Positions 1 to 6,922 of a stretch of DNA of 8,992 nt are shown in pieces. The notes beneath the pieces are model-generated. The model made no database searches. It saw nothing but the letters and a program-made list of their open reading frames with translations, and was not told the origin of the DNA. The position numbers and the translations under genes are program-made. The DNA comes from JBFMDH01 sp044868105 (GTDB taxonomy: Bacteria > Acidobacteriota > Blastocatellia > UBA7656): NCBI GenBank assembly GCA_044868105.1, contig JBIOWC010000031.1:1-8992 (forward strand), in the 5' to 3' direction. Position 1 is the stretch's first letter; every line of letters starts with the position of its first letter.

Positions 1-1
1 C

Positions 2-238
2 AAGAATTTCAGTTGGCTTAATGGCGAGTCTTTAGATAAAACCTGGATTTCCGGAGGCGTTTACGGACCGGAAGGCGGCGCGGCGGCAACGCTGACGCTC
101 CTGGTTTGTACGCTGGCGATTTGGAAAAGCGGCTTATTCCGCACCACGCAAGAGATGGCCGAGGCGATTAAACACGGCAAGCGCGAATCTGAGATGGTGA
201 GCTTGTTTGCCAAAGAAGCCGATGATGTTTCGCAGTAG
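2..238 (+). CDS. C-terminal fragment of a membrane protein, possibly CPBP-family intramembrane protease
   Basis: The gene enters from the left edge, so only its last 78 residues are seen; they end at TAG 236–238. The visible part has a polar stretch, then the motif YGPEGG (residues 21–26), one hydrophobic segment (about residues 27–46) and a charged cytoplasmic-looking tail of about 30 residues. A tail of the form 'W-x-x-GG-x-YGPEGG followed by a last membrane helix' is what I recall from the C-terminal ends of CPBP (Abi/CAAX-type) intramembrane metalloproteases. The catalytic EExxxR and HxxxN/H motifs would lie outside the window, so the family call is a guess from the tail alone. The gene converges on the DUF4870 gene and is closed by the hairpin terminator at 260–298. 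Confidence 0.6.
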   Translation, partial: KNFSWLNGESLDKTWISGGVYGPEGGAAATLTLLVCTLAIWKSGLFRTTQEMAEAIKHGKRESEMVSLFAKEADDVSQ

Positions 239-259
239 CAAGAAGGATTGCAACCCAGG

Positions 260-298
260 AAAAAAGCCTATCTGTGACTTACGCAGATAGGCTTTTTT
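260..298. terminator. Symmetric Rho-independent terminator, probably bidirectional
   Basis: The arms AAGCCTATCTG (264–274) and CAGATAGGCTT (284–294) form a perfect 11-bp stem around a 9-nt loop. The stem is flanked by a run of A on the left (260–265) and a run of T on the right (293–298), so it yields a U-tract on either strand. It lies between two convergent genes, 21 bp after the plus-strand stop and about 34 bp after the DUF4870 stop, which suits two-way termination. Confidence 0.9.
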
Positions 299-331
299 CT
301 TGGAGTTTGAGAAACCCGTCAACCTGGGGTT

Positions 332-925
332 TTACGAATTTTTCTCAGCAATATCGCCGATGAGCGGAAGCTTCCACATCTGTCCCTGATTGGCTTTGAT
401 CATGCCGACGATTTGAATGATAAAGAAGACGATGTTGATGGCAAGTCCGATGAGTCCGATTACCATGTTGCCTCCGGCAAACGCGATGCTGGAGATATCA
501 TCTCCCGAAGAGGTGACCGCGGCTCCGGCGCCCAAGGCGGCTCCGAGAATTCTAAAAACTATGGAAACGACGAAATTTGCGCCCCACAGCAACAGCCCTT
601 GCAGAGCGTGAAAACGCACGAAACGGCTGGTTTTCGGTTCAGTGGCAAGCCACAGAATGCTGGCTATCAAGTTGATGCAGCATAAACAGCTGGGCAAATA
701 ACACAGCATGGCGGCAACATTGAAAGACAAGCTTCCAACTTTTGTTTTATCCTCTTGCGGTGGCTGGAAACCTCCTCCGCCTCCATAACCATATCCTCCC
801 GGTGGTGGATACCCACCCGGTTGACCGCCTTGCGGCGGCGGAAAGCCTCCGGGCGGTGGCGGATAACCTCCAGGTGGCGGCGGGTAACCTCCCGGCGGGT
901 TTCCATACGGCGGCTGACTACTCAT
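332..925 (-). CDS. DUF4870-family membrane protein with Pro/Gly-rich N-terminus
   Basis: This is a 197-residue protein with a disordered Pro/Gly/Tyr-rich head (residues 5–57, with repeated GGYPPPP units) and a DUF4870 (Tic20-like) membrane domain. The domain has hydrophobic segments at about 66–95, 107–135 and 151–176. The family signature between helices 1 and 2 is visible as SRFVRFHALQGLLLW (residues 100–114). The end, 'MWKLPLIGDIAEKNS', is also typical, with a W-x-x-P-x-x-G pattern. The function of the family is unknown; it acts in the membrane. I start it at ATG 923–925, preceded by AAGGGGG. An upstream in-frame extension to 1039 would run through the promoter candidate and adds non-family sequence, so I reject it. 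It lies downstream of hemD on the same strand but has its own promoter candidate at 981–1010. Confidence 0.88.
   Translation of the reverse strand: MSSQPPYGNPPGGYPPPPGGYPPPPGGFPPPQGGQPGGYPPPGGYGYGGGGGFQPPQEDKTKVGSLSFNVAAMLCYLPSCLCCINLIASILWLATEPKTSRFVRFHALQGLLLWGANFVVSIVFRILGAALGAGAAVTSSGDDISSIAFAGGNMVIGLIGLAINIVFFIIQIVGMIKANQGQMWKLPLIGDIAEKNS
770..892 (-). repeat. Imperfect tandem repeats encoding GGYPPPP-type units
   Basis: Within the DUF4870 gene, roughly 21-bp units encode GGYPPPP, GGYPPPP, GGFPPPQ and GGQPGGYPPP, followed by a Gly/Tyr-rich stretch (residues 43–52). The units differ at synonymous positions, so they are diverged repeats kept at the protein level. Such heads are common on DUF4870 and other membrane proteins and are probably disordered and cytoplasmic. 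Confidence 0.8.
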
Positions 926-980
926 TCTCTTTTCCCCCTTTGCAATTTTTCTGAACCTGAAATGATTGGCCTCGCGCCGC

Positions 981-1010
981 AATATACTAAACCGCAATAA
1001 CCGGTGACAA
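981..1010 (-). promoter_or_regulatory. Candidate sigma70 promoter of the DUF4870 gene
   Basis: On the minus strand, TTGTCA (-35, 1010–1005) is followed after 18 bp by TATATT (-10, 986–981). Both hexamers differ from consensus by only one or two bases. Transcription would start near 974, giving a leader of about 50 nt before ATG 925. This makes the gene at least partly independent of hemD upstream of it. Confidence 0.55.
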
Positions 1011-1042
1011 GTTTTCCGCGCGATATTTTTATTTTGCAATAA

Positions 1043-1879
1043 TTATTTTTTGTAAACCGTGGCCAGCGCTTCAACTAAAGCGGCAGCGCTGGAAACTTCC
1101 GACTGCAGGAGGTTTGGCAAACCATAATCTGCCGCCGTCCGCGCCGTGATGGAACCGATGCAAGCCGCATAGACATTTTGCATCAATTCAGAGAGCTTAT
1201 CTGTGCCGACTAGCGCGACAAAATGCTGCACGGTCGAAGGACTGGTAAAGGTCACGGCATCAATTTCGCCGTTCGCTAAAAGCGCCATTAAGGCTTTACG
1301 GTTGGCGCGCGCGCTGACGGTTTGATAAACCTCGACCACCTCAACCTGAGCGCCCAGGCGTCTGAGTTCATCAGGCAAAATCTCTCTGGCAACCTTGGCG
1401 CGCGGAATCAGAAAACGCCGGTTGCGAATCGCCTGCGGGTCGCCAACGCGTTCAATAATGGCTTGCAACAAACCTTCGGCTTTGGCGTCAGCGGCAATTA
1501 AATCCGCCTGCTCCCCAAAACCTTCAAGCGCGCGCCCGGTCGCCGAACCGATGACGCAAATCACCGCCTGGGTTAGCTCCGACAACTTCGCCTTCGGCCG
1601 GTGCCGCTTTGCTGGTTGTCGCAAGCGCTCAAAGAAAAACTTAACGCCATTGGCGCTGGTAAAGATGAGATAGTCATAACTCGTGAGTTGAGCAATTGCC
1701 GCATCAACCTCATCCCAACTGTCAGGTTCAACAATTTCAATCATCGGGCAACAGATGACCCGGGCTCCTAACCCTTCAAGCAGGGCGACCATCTCCTGCG
1801 ATTGAGCGCGCGGGCGGGTGACGAGCACCGTTCGTCCGGCAAGCGATGGCTCTGAGTTTGGCGGGCGGTTACTCGTCAT
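1043..1879 (-). CDS. hemD: Uroporphyrinogen-III synthase
   Basis: HemD closes and inverts ring D of hydroxymethylbilane to give uroporphyrinogen III, the branch point to haem, sirohaem and corrinoids; it is cytosolic. The protein has 278 residues, the usual size for a stand-alone HemD. It shows the two-domain pattern of the family: LAGRTVLVTRPRAQ (13–26), the SYDYLIFTSANGVKFF segment (67–82), a linker with AVICVIGSATGRALE (105–119), and the second-domain segments RRFLIPRAK (154–162), VEVYQTV (182–188) and IDAVTFTSPSTVQHF (206–220). The last family motif is YAACIGSITARTAADYG (237–253). The ATG lies 6 bp after the stop of the kinase gene and I see no Shine-Dalgarno before it, so translation may be coupled to the upstream gene. 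No hemC or hemB lies beside it. Sequence similarity in HemD is low generally, but the motif order is clear. Confidence 0.93.
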   Translation of the reverse strand: MTSNRPPNSEPSLAGRTVLVTRPRAQSQEMVALLEGLGARVICCPMIEIVEPDSWDEVDAAIAQLTSYDYLIFTSANGVKFFFERLRQPAKRHRPKAKLSELTQAVICVIGSATGRALEGFGEQADLIAADAKAEGLLQAIIERVGDPQAIRNRRFLIPRAKVAREILPDELRRLGAQVEVVEVYQTVSARANRKALMALLANGEIDAVTFTSPSTVQHFVALVGTDKLSELMQNVYAACIGSITARTAADYGLPNLLQSEVSSAAALVEALATVYKK

Positions 1880-1885
1880 GACCGA

Positions 1886-4800
1886 TTAACGCAACAAGGC
1901 TTCAGCGGCTTGCAACTCCGGGGTCGCGAACCCTTCCGTAAACTGGCTATAGACTTGGGAAAGTAAATCGCGCGCCGCTTCTTGCTTGCCGTCTTGTTGC
2001 CACAGGCGAGTGAGACTCAACACGGCTCTGAGTTCAAGAAATTTCGCGTTCTGCTTACGCGCCGTCGCGATGGCTTGTTGGAAACAGGCTTCCGCCGCCG
2101 CTTTGTCGGTCTCGTTTGGCGGTTGGTTCAGTTCGCCGGTTGGCGGTTGCAGCGCTTCGGTGATCGCCGCCACCTTTACGGTCTGCGAAAAAAATTGGGT
2201 TTCGGTGTCGTTGCCGGATTCCTCATCTTTTGTCTGCGGTTTGCGAAGCAGCAATTCGCCTTTGATGCGGTATAACTCGGCTTCGGAAAAGCGCTCTCCG
2301 CTGGTTTCGATTGCCTCAAAGGCTTCGACGAGCGTTTGCAATCCTTCTTCTCTGCGTCCGGCTTGGTTGAGCGCATCAGCCAATAACCCCAGGTAATTGG
2401 CGCGTTGTTGCTCGGTCTCGGCGGCGCGAAGTTCGGCTAATCCTTTGCGCATCTGCGCCACGCCGCTGGTGGCGTTACCCTGCAGGGCGAGCGACCAGCC
2501 GAGCATGATTTTGCCAATTCCCGCGTAATACGGCAGCCCGTGTTCATCTGCATAACGCAACATGGTTTCGGCCATCTCGCGGACTCTTTCATCGTGATGA
2601 TGAATTGCTTCGACAGAGAAGGCGACTGTAAAGACATTGCATATGGCGACCGGATGGCGCGATTTTTCGGCCACCCGCAAGGCCTCCTGCAAAGCCGCCT
2701 CCGCTTGTTCAGGAAACCCCAGATATAACAAGGCGCGACCCAGATGCGCGTGATTGAGCACCCCGCCGTAGAGGAATGCATGAGCGGCATGGCGTTTAGG
2801 GTCATACAACGCGATAGAGGCTTCAAGATGTTCGCGCGCCGCGACAAATTCTCCGAGGTATTGCTGACTGAGCGCCAATACCCAATGCGCTTGAACGAGC
2901 AGCGCCGCATCATTAAGGCGACGCGCGACGGCCAGAGATTGCTCGGCAAAATGGCGCGCCTTGTCATACTCGGCGCGCACCACATAGACGATTGAGAGTC
3001 CGAATTGCACGCGGAAGAGTTGTTGGTCATCGTTTAACTGCTCGCAGAGTTCATGCGCCCGCAAGTAAGTTTGCAAGGTTTCCGTCGCCGCATACCCTTG
3101 AACGGTCATGAGCGACTGTCCAATCGTCAGTTGAAAGCGATATTCCTGGCGCGCCTGCTCGACGCTCTCCGGTAACTTCCTGGTCATGTCCAAACCGCGC
3201 CGCCCGAGCGTAATGGCTTCCTTGTTGGCGAAGATGCGCGCCGCATCGCGCGCCGCAATCAAATAATAATGGGAAGCGCGTGACCAATCGCGCGCCGCTT
3301 GAAACAAGAGCGCCAGTTCCGAGGCGACGGCCGAACTGTGTTTGCCTTGATGACGGATGATCGCTTGAGCAATCGCCGCGCTCAGGGTCGCTCTGCGACT
3401 TGGGGTCAGTGACGCGTAAAGCCCATTCTGATAGAGGACGTGAACAAACCGGTATCTTAAGGTCAAGCTATGGTCCGGGAGTTCCTCTTCTTTAAGGTAT
3501 TTTACAAAGCCATAAGTTTGATCGAGCGTTTGCAGGCGTTCTTCAACCTCACCGGCATCCATGGCGAGCGCTTCGGCGATGGACGCCGAATCGAAGTTGT
3601 AGCCTTGAGCGCTTGCCGCGACCAGCAAACGGCGATCATCGTCGCCCAGTTGAGCAATCTTGCGTTGAATCATGCTGCGCACGGTTTCCGGCAAATCGGT
3701 TTCGATTTCCGGCATCGATTGCACCAAGGCCCAGTGCCCTTCGGCTTCGTCAATCACCTTTTTATCGCGCAGGTAGCGCGTCACGTCGGCCATAAAGAGC
3801 GGACTGCCATCGGTCTTGGCGTAGATGAGCGCCGCGAGTTCCGCCGGAAACCGATGATTGGGGAATTCCAGCGCCAGATAGCGTTTGACATCCTCGCGCG
3901 TCAAAAATTCCAGTTGCAACTCCTGACTGATGCCGCGCCCCTGTAAATCCAATTTCAAAGGTAGGAAGGGGTGTTTGTTCAACAACATCTCGGCCGAGCG
4001 ATAGGTCGCAATCATCAGCAAACGCATTTCAGGAAGCCGGGTTGCCAGATAAGCGATGATGTCAATCGTTGAAGCGCCCGCCCAGTGCAAGTCGTCGAAG
4101 AAGAGAATGAGCGGATTGTCTCGCGAAATTTCCTGTAACAGAGCGACGAGTTCGCGCTTCATGCGCTCTTGCGAAACGGTTGGCGTTTCCGCCATGGCGC
4201 GCTCGATGGAAGAGTCCTGTGACGAGGCCAGTTGAATGTACCAGGAAGGCGCAATCGCTTTCATCACCCGAGCCATCGATTGGTTTGCCGGGTTGCGCAA
4301 CAAACTTTCCAAGGCTTCAAGAAAGGGCAGGTAGGCTTCGGCGCCGGCCAGGCGTTCGCTATTTCGGCCGCGGGCAATCTGACAAGCGGGAATTTCCTGG
4401 CGAATCTCTGTGAGGAAATCTTCAACCAGGGTGGTCTTGCCAAGCCCCGCTTCCCCCGTGATGCACAACATCATCCCGCGCCCGACACTGGTGAGTTGAA
4501 AGGCGCGCCGCATCTTGTCGCGCTCCTGCTCGCGCCCGACCGTATGACGAGCGGTGAACCCTGCGGCAAAAGGCAGGGAGATAACATTTGAACTGAGCGA
4601 AAGGGTTTCGCTGCCCGCCGTGAGCGCCGCCACCACTTCGCTGGCCGCCGGACGCAAGCGCGGATTTTTATCGAGCATTCTGAGAATGAGCAATTCAATT
4701 GCCGGTTGTAGATTCGGATTCAGGCGCGAGGGCGGCAACGGCTGTTCATAAATCACCGCGTGCAGCGTGCCAACGGCGGTTGGCGAGTGAAAAGGTTTTT

Positions 4801-5434
4801 GCCCGGTCACCATTTCATAAAAGACCGCGCCGAGTGAAAAAATATCGGTGGCGCTGGTGAGCGGTTGACCGGTGGCTTGTTCAGGCGACATGTAAGACGG
4901 CGTGCCGATGACCGTACCGGGTTGCGTGTGAATGGCAGTGTCGGCGGCCTCGCTATCGTCGCCTGTGGCGGTCAACCGCGCCAGTCCAAAATCCAGCACC
5001 TTTACATAACCGTCATCGCGCAACATGAGGTTTTCGGGTTTGATGTCGCGGTGAATGATTGCCGCCGCATGCGCCACGCTGAGCGCCGCGGCTACCTGTT
5101 TGCCAATCGGCGCCAGCAATTCAGGCGAGAATTTGGCTTTGATGATGTTGTGTAGCGTTCGACCCTGAACGAATTCCATGGCGATGAAGTGATGGCCGCC
5201 GTCTTCACCGACATCGTAAATCGTCACGATATTCGGATGATTGAGCGCCGAGGCGGTCTTCGCCTCTTGGACGAAACGGCGCAGACGCGCTTCATCTTTG
5301 GTGTAATGTCCGGGCAGTATTTTCAACGCCACCTTGCGGTCAAGTTTGGTATCTTCACCGAGATAAACCTCTCCCATGCCGCCGGCGCCAAGTTTGCTAA
5401 TGATTTTGTAATGAGCGAGCGTTTGTGCAATCAC
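1886..5434 (-). CDS. Large Ser/Thr protein kinase fused to an AAA/STAND-type ATPase and TPR repeats
   Basis: This is a 1182-residue cytosolic signalling protein with no membrane segment. The N-terminal PknB-like kinase (about 8–270) has a glycine loop GAGGMGEV (16–23), Lys38 in VALK, HRDIKPEN (128–135, catalytic Asp130), DFG (148–150), and GTPSYMSPE at the end of the activation loop (177–185); all key residues are present, so it should be active. An ATPase module follows, beginning VGREQERDK (299–307), with Walker A GEAGLGKTT (327–335) and Walker B LILFFDDLHW (442–451). From about 700 to the end come TPR-like helical repeats. The closing stretch FLELRAVLSLTRLWQQDGK…FTEGFATPELQ (1132–1175) is typical of the ATPase–TPR proteins often fused to adenylate cyclase or kinase domains. 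A polar low-complexity insert (about 1066–1110) splits the last repeat pair. The start is GTG (5434–5432) after an AAGGGG-type ribosome site. Substrate and ligand cannot be read from the sequence. hemD follows after 6 bp. Confidence 0.93.
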   Translation of the reverse strand: MIAQTLAHYKIISKLGAGGMGEVYLGEDTKLDRKVALKILPGHYTKDEARLRRFVQEAKTASALNHPNIVTIYDVGEDGGHHFIAMEFVQGRTLHNIIKAKFSPELLAPIGKQVAAALSVAHAAAIIHRDIKPENLMLRDDGYVKVLDFGLARLTATGDDSEAADTAIHTQPGTVIGTPSYMSPEQATGQPLTSATDIFSLGAVFYEMVTGQKPFHSPTAVGTLHAVIYEQPLPPSRLNPNLQPAIELLILRMLDKNPRLRPAASEVVAALTAGSETLSLSSNVISLPFAAGFTARHTVGREQERDKMRRAFQLTSVGRGMMLCITGEAGLGKTTLVEDFLTEIRQEIPACQIARGRNSERLAGAEAYLPFLEALESLLRNPANQSMARVMKAIAPSWYIQLASSQDSSIERAMAETPTVSQERMKRELVALLQEISRDNPLILFFDDLHWAGASTIDIIAYLATRLPEMRLLMIATYRSAEMLLNKHPFLPLKLDLQGRGISQELQLEFLTREDVKRYLALEFPNHRFPAELAALIYAKTDGSPLFMADVTRYLRDKKVIDEAEGHWALVQSMPEIETDLPETVRSMIQRKIAQLGDDDRRLLVAASAQGYNFDSASIAEALAMDAGEVEERLQTLDQTYGFVKYLKEEELPDHSLTLRYRFVHVLYQNGLYASLTPSRRATLSAAIAQAIIRHQGKHSSAVASELALLFQAARDWSRASHYYLIAARDAARIFANKEAITLGRRGLDMTRKLPESVEQARQEYRFQLTIGQSLMTVQGYAATETLQTYLRAHELCEQLNDDQQLFRVQFGLSIVYVVRAEYDKARHFAEQSLAVARRLNDAALLVQAHWVLALSQQYLGEFVAAREHLEASIALYDPKRHAAHAFLYGGVLNHAHLGRALLYLGFPEQAEAALQEALRVAEKSRHPVAICNVFTVAFSVEAIHHHDERVREMAETMLRYADEHGLPYYAGIGKIMLGWSLALQGNATSGVAQMRKGLAELRAAETEQQRANYLGLLADALNQAGRREEGLQTLVEAFEAIETSGERFSEAELYRIKGELLLRKPQTKDEESGNDTETQFFSQTVKVAAITEALQPPTGELNQPPNETDKAAAEACFQQAIATARKQNAKFLELRAVLSLTRLWQQDGKQEAARDLLSQVYSQFTEGFATPELQAAEALLR

Positions 5435-5467
5435 CGACCCCTGCCCCTTACTTAAGAAAGTAATCCA

Positions 5468-5496
5468 ACTGTAGTGCCGCAGAAATTATTTTTCAA
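5468..5496 (-). promoter_or_regulatory. Candidate sigma70 promoter of the kinase–hemD unit
   Basis: On the minus strand, TTGAAA (-35, 5496–5491) and TACAGT (-10, 5473–5468) are separated by 17 bp. A start near 5461 leaves a leader of about 27 nt before the GTG start, with the AAGGGG ribosome site inside it. Spacing and position fit well; no operator is evident. Confidence 0.5.
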
Positions 5497-5644
5497 TTGC
5501 TAAACAAATTCTCTTCCGCAAAATGCAACCCTGCTTGGGCGCCCCATAAGGAAACCTCGCCTTCACCCTCAAACAATTCGGTAAATCATTGACTGCACGG
5601 AAAACAACTCGCAACCACCCTAGCTGCTTGCGGTTGAGAAAAGC

Positions 5645-5671
5645 TTGACCAATACCGCCACAGCGTATAGT
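5645..5671 (+). promoter_or_regulatory. Weak candidate promoter for the plus-strand block
   Basis: TTGACC (5645–5650) and TATAGT (5666–5671) match the sigma70 hexamers well, but the spacer is only 15 bp and the first plus-strand gene starts about 230 bp further on. A transcript from here would have a long leader containing the 5727–5749 hairpin. Confidence 0.25.
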
Positions 5672-5726
5672 CTGAAAGTGTCTACAATGAGGTAGAAGCC
5701 ATCCGGTATAAGTGGTAGCCGAATGT

Positions 5727-5749
5727 CTCCACAGAATCCACTTGTGGAG
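5727..5749. other. Perfect 7-bp hairpin in the intergenic region
   Basis: CTCCACA (5727–5733) pairs with TGTGGAG (5743–5749) around a 9-nt loop. No T-run follows, so it is not an intrinsic terminator on the plus strand. It could be part of a structured leader or a small RNA, or a protein-binding palindrome, or chance. Confidence 0.4.
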
Positions 5750-5904
5750 TTCCCTAATGCGAATACCCATCAATTAGCTTAGCGACTTTTTCGACCTTTC
5801 GTCCCATTTGCTTGAAATAATTTTCGCTGCTTGGTCATTAGAACTTCACGCTTGCCAGGAATTCCTGCGGCCTTGCGGTCTAGTGAGGAAAGGGGGTAAA
5901 GCCG

Positions 5905-6144
5905 ATGATGACCCGTCTGGTAGATCTGGAAGAGGCGAAAGCGCGCCTGGCTTCCGGCGAACCCGTTTACGCCTTTCAGATCAGTGATAACAGCACAATT
6001 CTTGGACCCGCGTGCAGATTCGGAGCCGACTACCTGCGCAATATGCGAAACGCCGGGCATTATGCCGAAAGCTTTGAAGAGGCTTCTCAAATTACTGACG
6101 CCAGAGGCGCAACGATTACCGGAATTTGGTTTGTAAAGCCATAA
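5905..6144 (+). CDS. Small hypothetical protein, first gene of the ClpR-like block
   Basis: A 79-residue soluble protein I do not recognise. It starts at ATG 5905 (or the adjacent ATG 5908) after a strong AAAGGGGG ribosome site at about 5889–5895, which supports real translation. The sequence begins with a charged helix-like part (MTRLVDLEEAKARLASGE, residues 2–19), then a probable beta segment (VYAFQISD, 21–28). The rest has mixed character and ends in ITGIWFVKP. There is no signal peptide or membrane segment. It sits 85 bp upstream of the ClpP-like gene on the same strand, so the two are probably co-transcribed. Function unknown. Confidence 0.7.
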   Translation: MMTRLVDLEEAKARLASGEPVYAFQISDNSTILGPACRFGADYLRNMRNAGHYAESFEEASQITDARGATITGIWFVKP

Positions 6145-6155
6145 CTGCCGCCCGG

Positions 6156-6180
6156 CCATTTCCTGGCTAATTCGAAATGG
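6156..6180. other. 7-bp inverted repeat between the 79-residue gene and the ClpP-like gene
   Basis: CCATTTC (6156–6162) and GAAATGG (6174–6180) form a stem with an 11-nt loop. The T-run at about 6196–6202 begins 15 nt after the stem, too far for a standard intrinsic terminator. It might weakly attenuate or protect mRNA; I would not call it a terminator. Confidence 0.25.
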
Positions 6181-6229
6181 AACTTGCGGTGTCAAATTTT
6201 TTTAAGGAACAGGTGAAAAGCAAAACCCT

Positions 6230-6835
6230 ATGCTCGTACCTCAGGTGATTACCCGCACAGCGCGTGGCGAACGCAGCCTGGATATCTTCTCCAGCCTGCT
6301 GGGAGAGAATATCATCTGCATCAGCGGGTTTATTGACGATATCCTGGCTAATCTGGTCATCGCGCAGATTTTATTTCTGGAAGGCGAAGACCCGGATAAA
6401 GAGATTGCGCTTTATCTCAATTCCCCGGGAGGTTCATTGACCGCGGCACTGGCGGTTTACGATACGATGCAATATGTGCACCCGGACATCTCTACCATCT
6501 GTCTCGGTCAGGCGGTGGGCACCAGCGCCATGCTGATTGCCGCCGGGACTCCTGAAAAGCGTTTTGCCTTGCCCGGTGCGCGACTCGTGATTACCCAACC
6601 GGCTCTGGGAAAAATCAGCGGTCAGGCTACCGATATAGGAATTTATGCGCAGGAACTGTTAAGGCAGCGCGAGCTGCTCAGCACAATACTGGCAAAACAC
6701 ACCAAGCAAACTTATGAACGGATTGAGCATGATATTGAACGCGATTTGATTCTTAGCGCTTCGCAAGCCCGCAGTTACGGATTGATTGATGCGATCTATG
6801 AAACCCGAGCCGGCGGGGGACCAGCAGAGCGTTGA
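6230..6835 (+). CDS. Catalytically inactive ClpP-like (ClpR-type) protease subunit
   Basis: The 201 residues align along their whole length with ClpP, the ring-forming Ser protease of the Clp machine. The N-terminus LVPQVITRTARGERSLDIFS (2–21) is that of mature ClpP, with essentially no propeptide. YLNSPGGSLTAALAVYDTMQ (62–81) and GQATDIGIYAQELL (131–144) keep the core and handle. The catalytic positions differ: where ClpP has GQAASMGA, this protein has GQAVGTSA (94–100 region), so the nucleophile Ser is Gly97. Where ClpP has MIHQP, it has VITQP, so the catalytic His is Thr122. The Asp is kept (Asp172 in ERDLILS). It should therefore assemble but not cleave, as in ClpR subunits of cyanobacteria and plastids. 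The only in-frame start is this ATG, because TAA lies upstream at 6203–6205. The ribosome site AGGTG (6211–6215) is 14 nt away, which is long. An active ClpP and an unfoldase would have to be encoded elsewhere. Confidence 0.92.
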   Translation: MLVPQVITRTARGERSLDIFSSLLGENIICISGFIDDILANLVIAQILFLEGEDPDKEIALYLNSPGGSLTAALAVYDTMQYVHPDISTICLGQAVGTSAMLIAAGTPEKRFALPGARLVITQPALGKISGQATDIGIYAQELLRQRELLSTILAKHTKQTYERIEHDIERDLILSASQARSYGLIDAIYETRAGGGPAER

Positions 6836-6922
6836 GGTTGCCAGCCCGCTTCCTGCAAGGGCGCGGATGAAGCGAGACGGTCGCGAGTGTTTTACAGTCA
6901 AATTGAAAGAATGAGGCAGACC

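Larger units (their letters stand above)
5497..5904. other. Intergenic region between divergent gene blocks; no gene recognised
   Basis: I found no recognisable protein, tRNA, tmRNA, SRP RNA or insertion-sequence end here. Open frames on the minus strand (about 5486–5773 and 5779–6195) give tryptophan-, cysteine- and arginine-rich products without a ribosome site or family resemblance. The stretch holds a hairpin (5727–5749) and a weak promoter candidate (5645–5671). It could carry a long leader or a small RNA, or be decayed sequence; nothing in it decides between these. Confidence 0.5.

Noticed and set aside
770..892. CRISPR-like or transposon-related repeat array
   Set aside because: The repeats are in-frame codons for GGYPPPP units without spacers; they are protein-level repeats.
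926..1039. N-terminal extension of the DUF4870 protein up to 1039
   Set aside because: It would place coding sequence over a good promoter candidate and adds Arg-rich sequence not typical of the family; ATG 925 has an AAGGGGG site.
3470..3946. Plus-strand open frame of 158 codons inside the kinase gene
   Set aside because: Fully antisense to the ATPase/TPR part of a clearly homologous protein; a shadow frame.
5486..5773. Minus-strand open frame of 95 codons in the intergenic region
   Set aside because: No convincing ribosome site, composition rich in Trp, Cys and Arg, no family resemblance, and it overlaps the kinase promoter candidate.
5497..5904. tRNA, tmRNA, SRP RNA or 6S-like RNA gene in the gap
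   Set aside because: I looked on both strands for the conserved cores of these RNAs and for a cloverleaf and found none; a novel RNA remains possible.
5779..6195. Minus-strand open frame of 138 codons antisense to the 79-residue gene
   Set aside because: It lies opposite a gene with a strong ribosome site and shows no domain; most likely a shadow of that gene's codon pattern.
6156..6202. Terminator between the 79-residue gene and the ClpP-like gene
   Set aside because: The stem is only 7 bp and AT-rich, with the T-run 15 nt away; this does not fit an intrinsic terminator.
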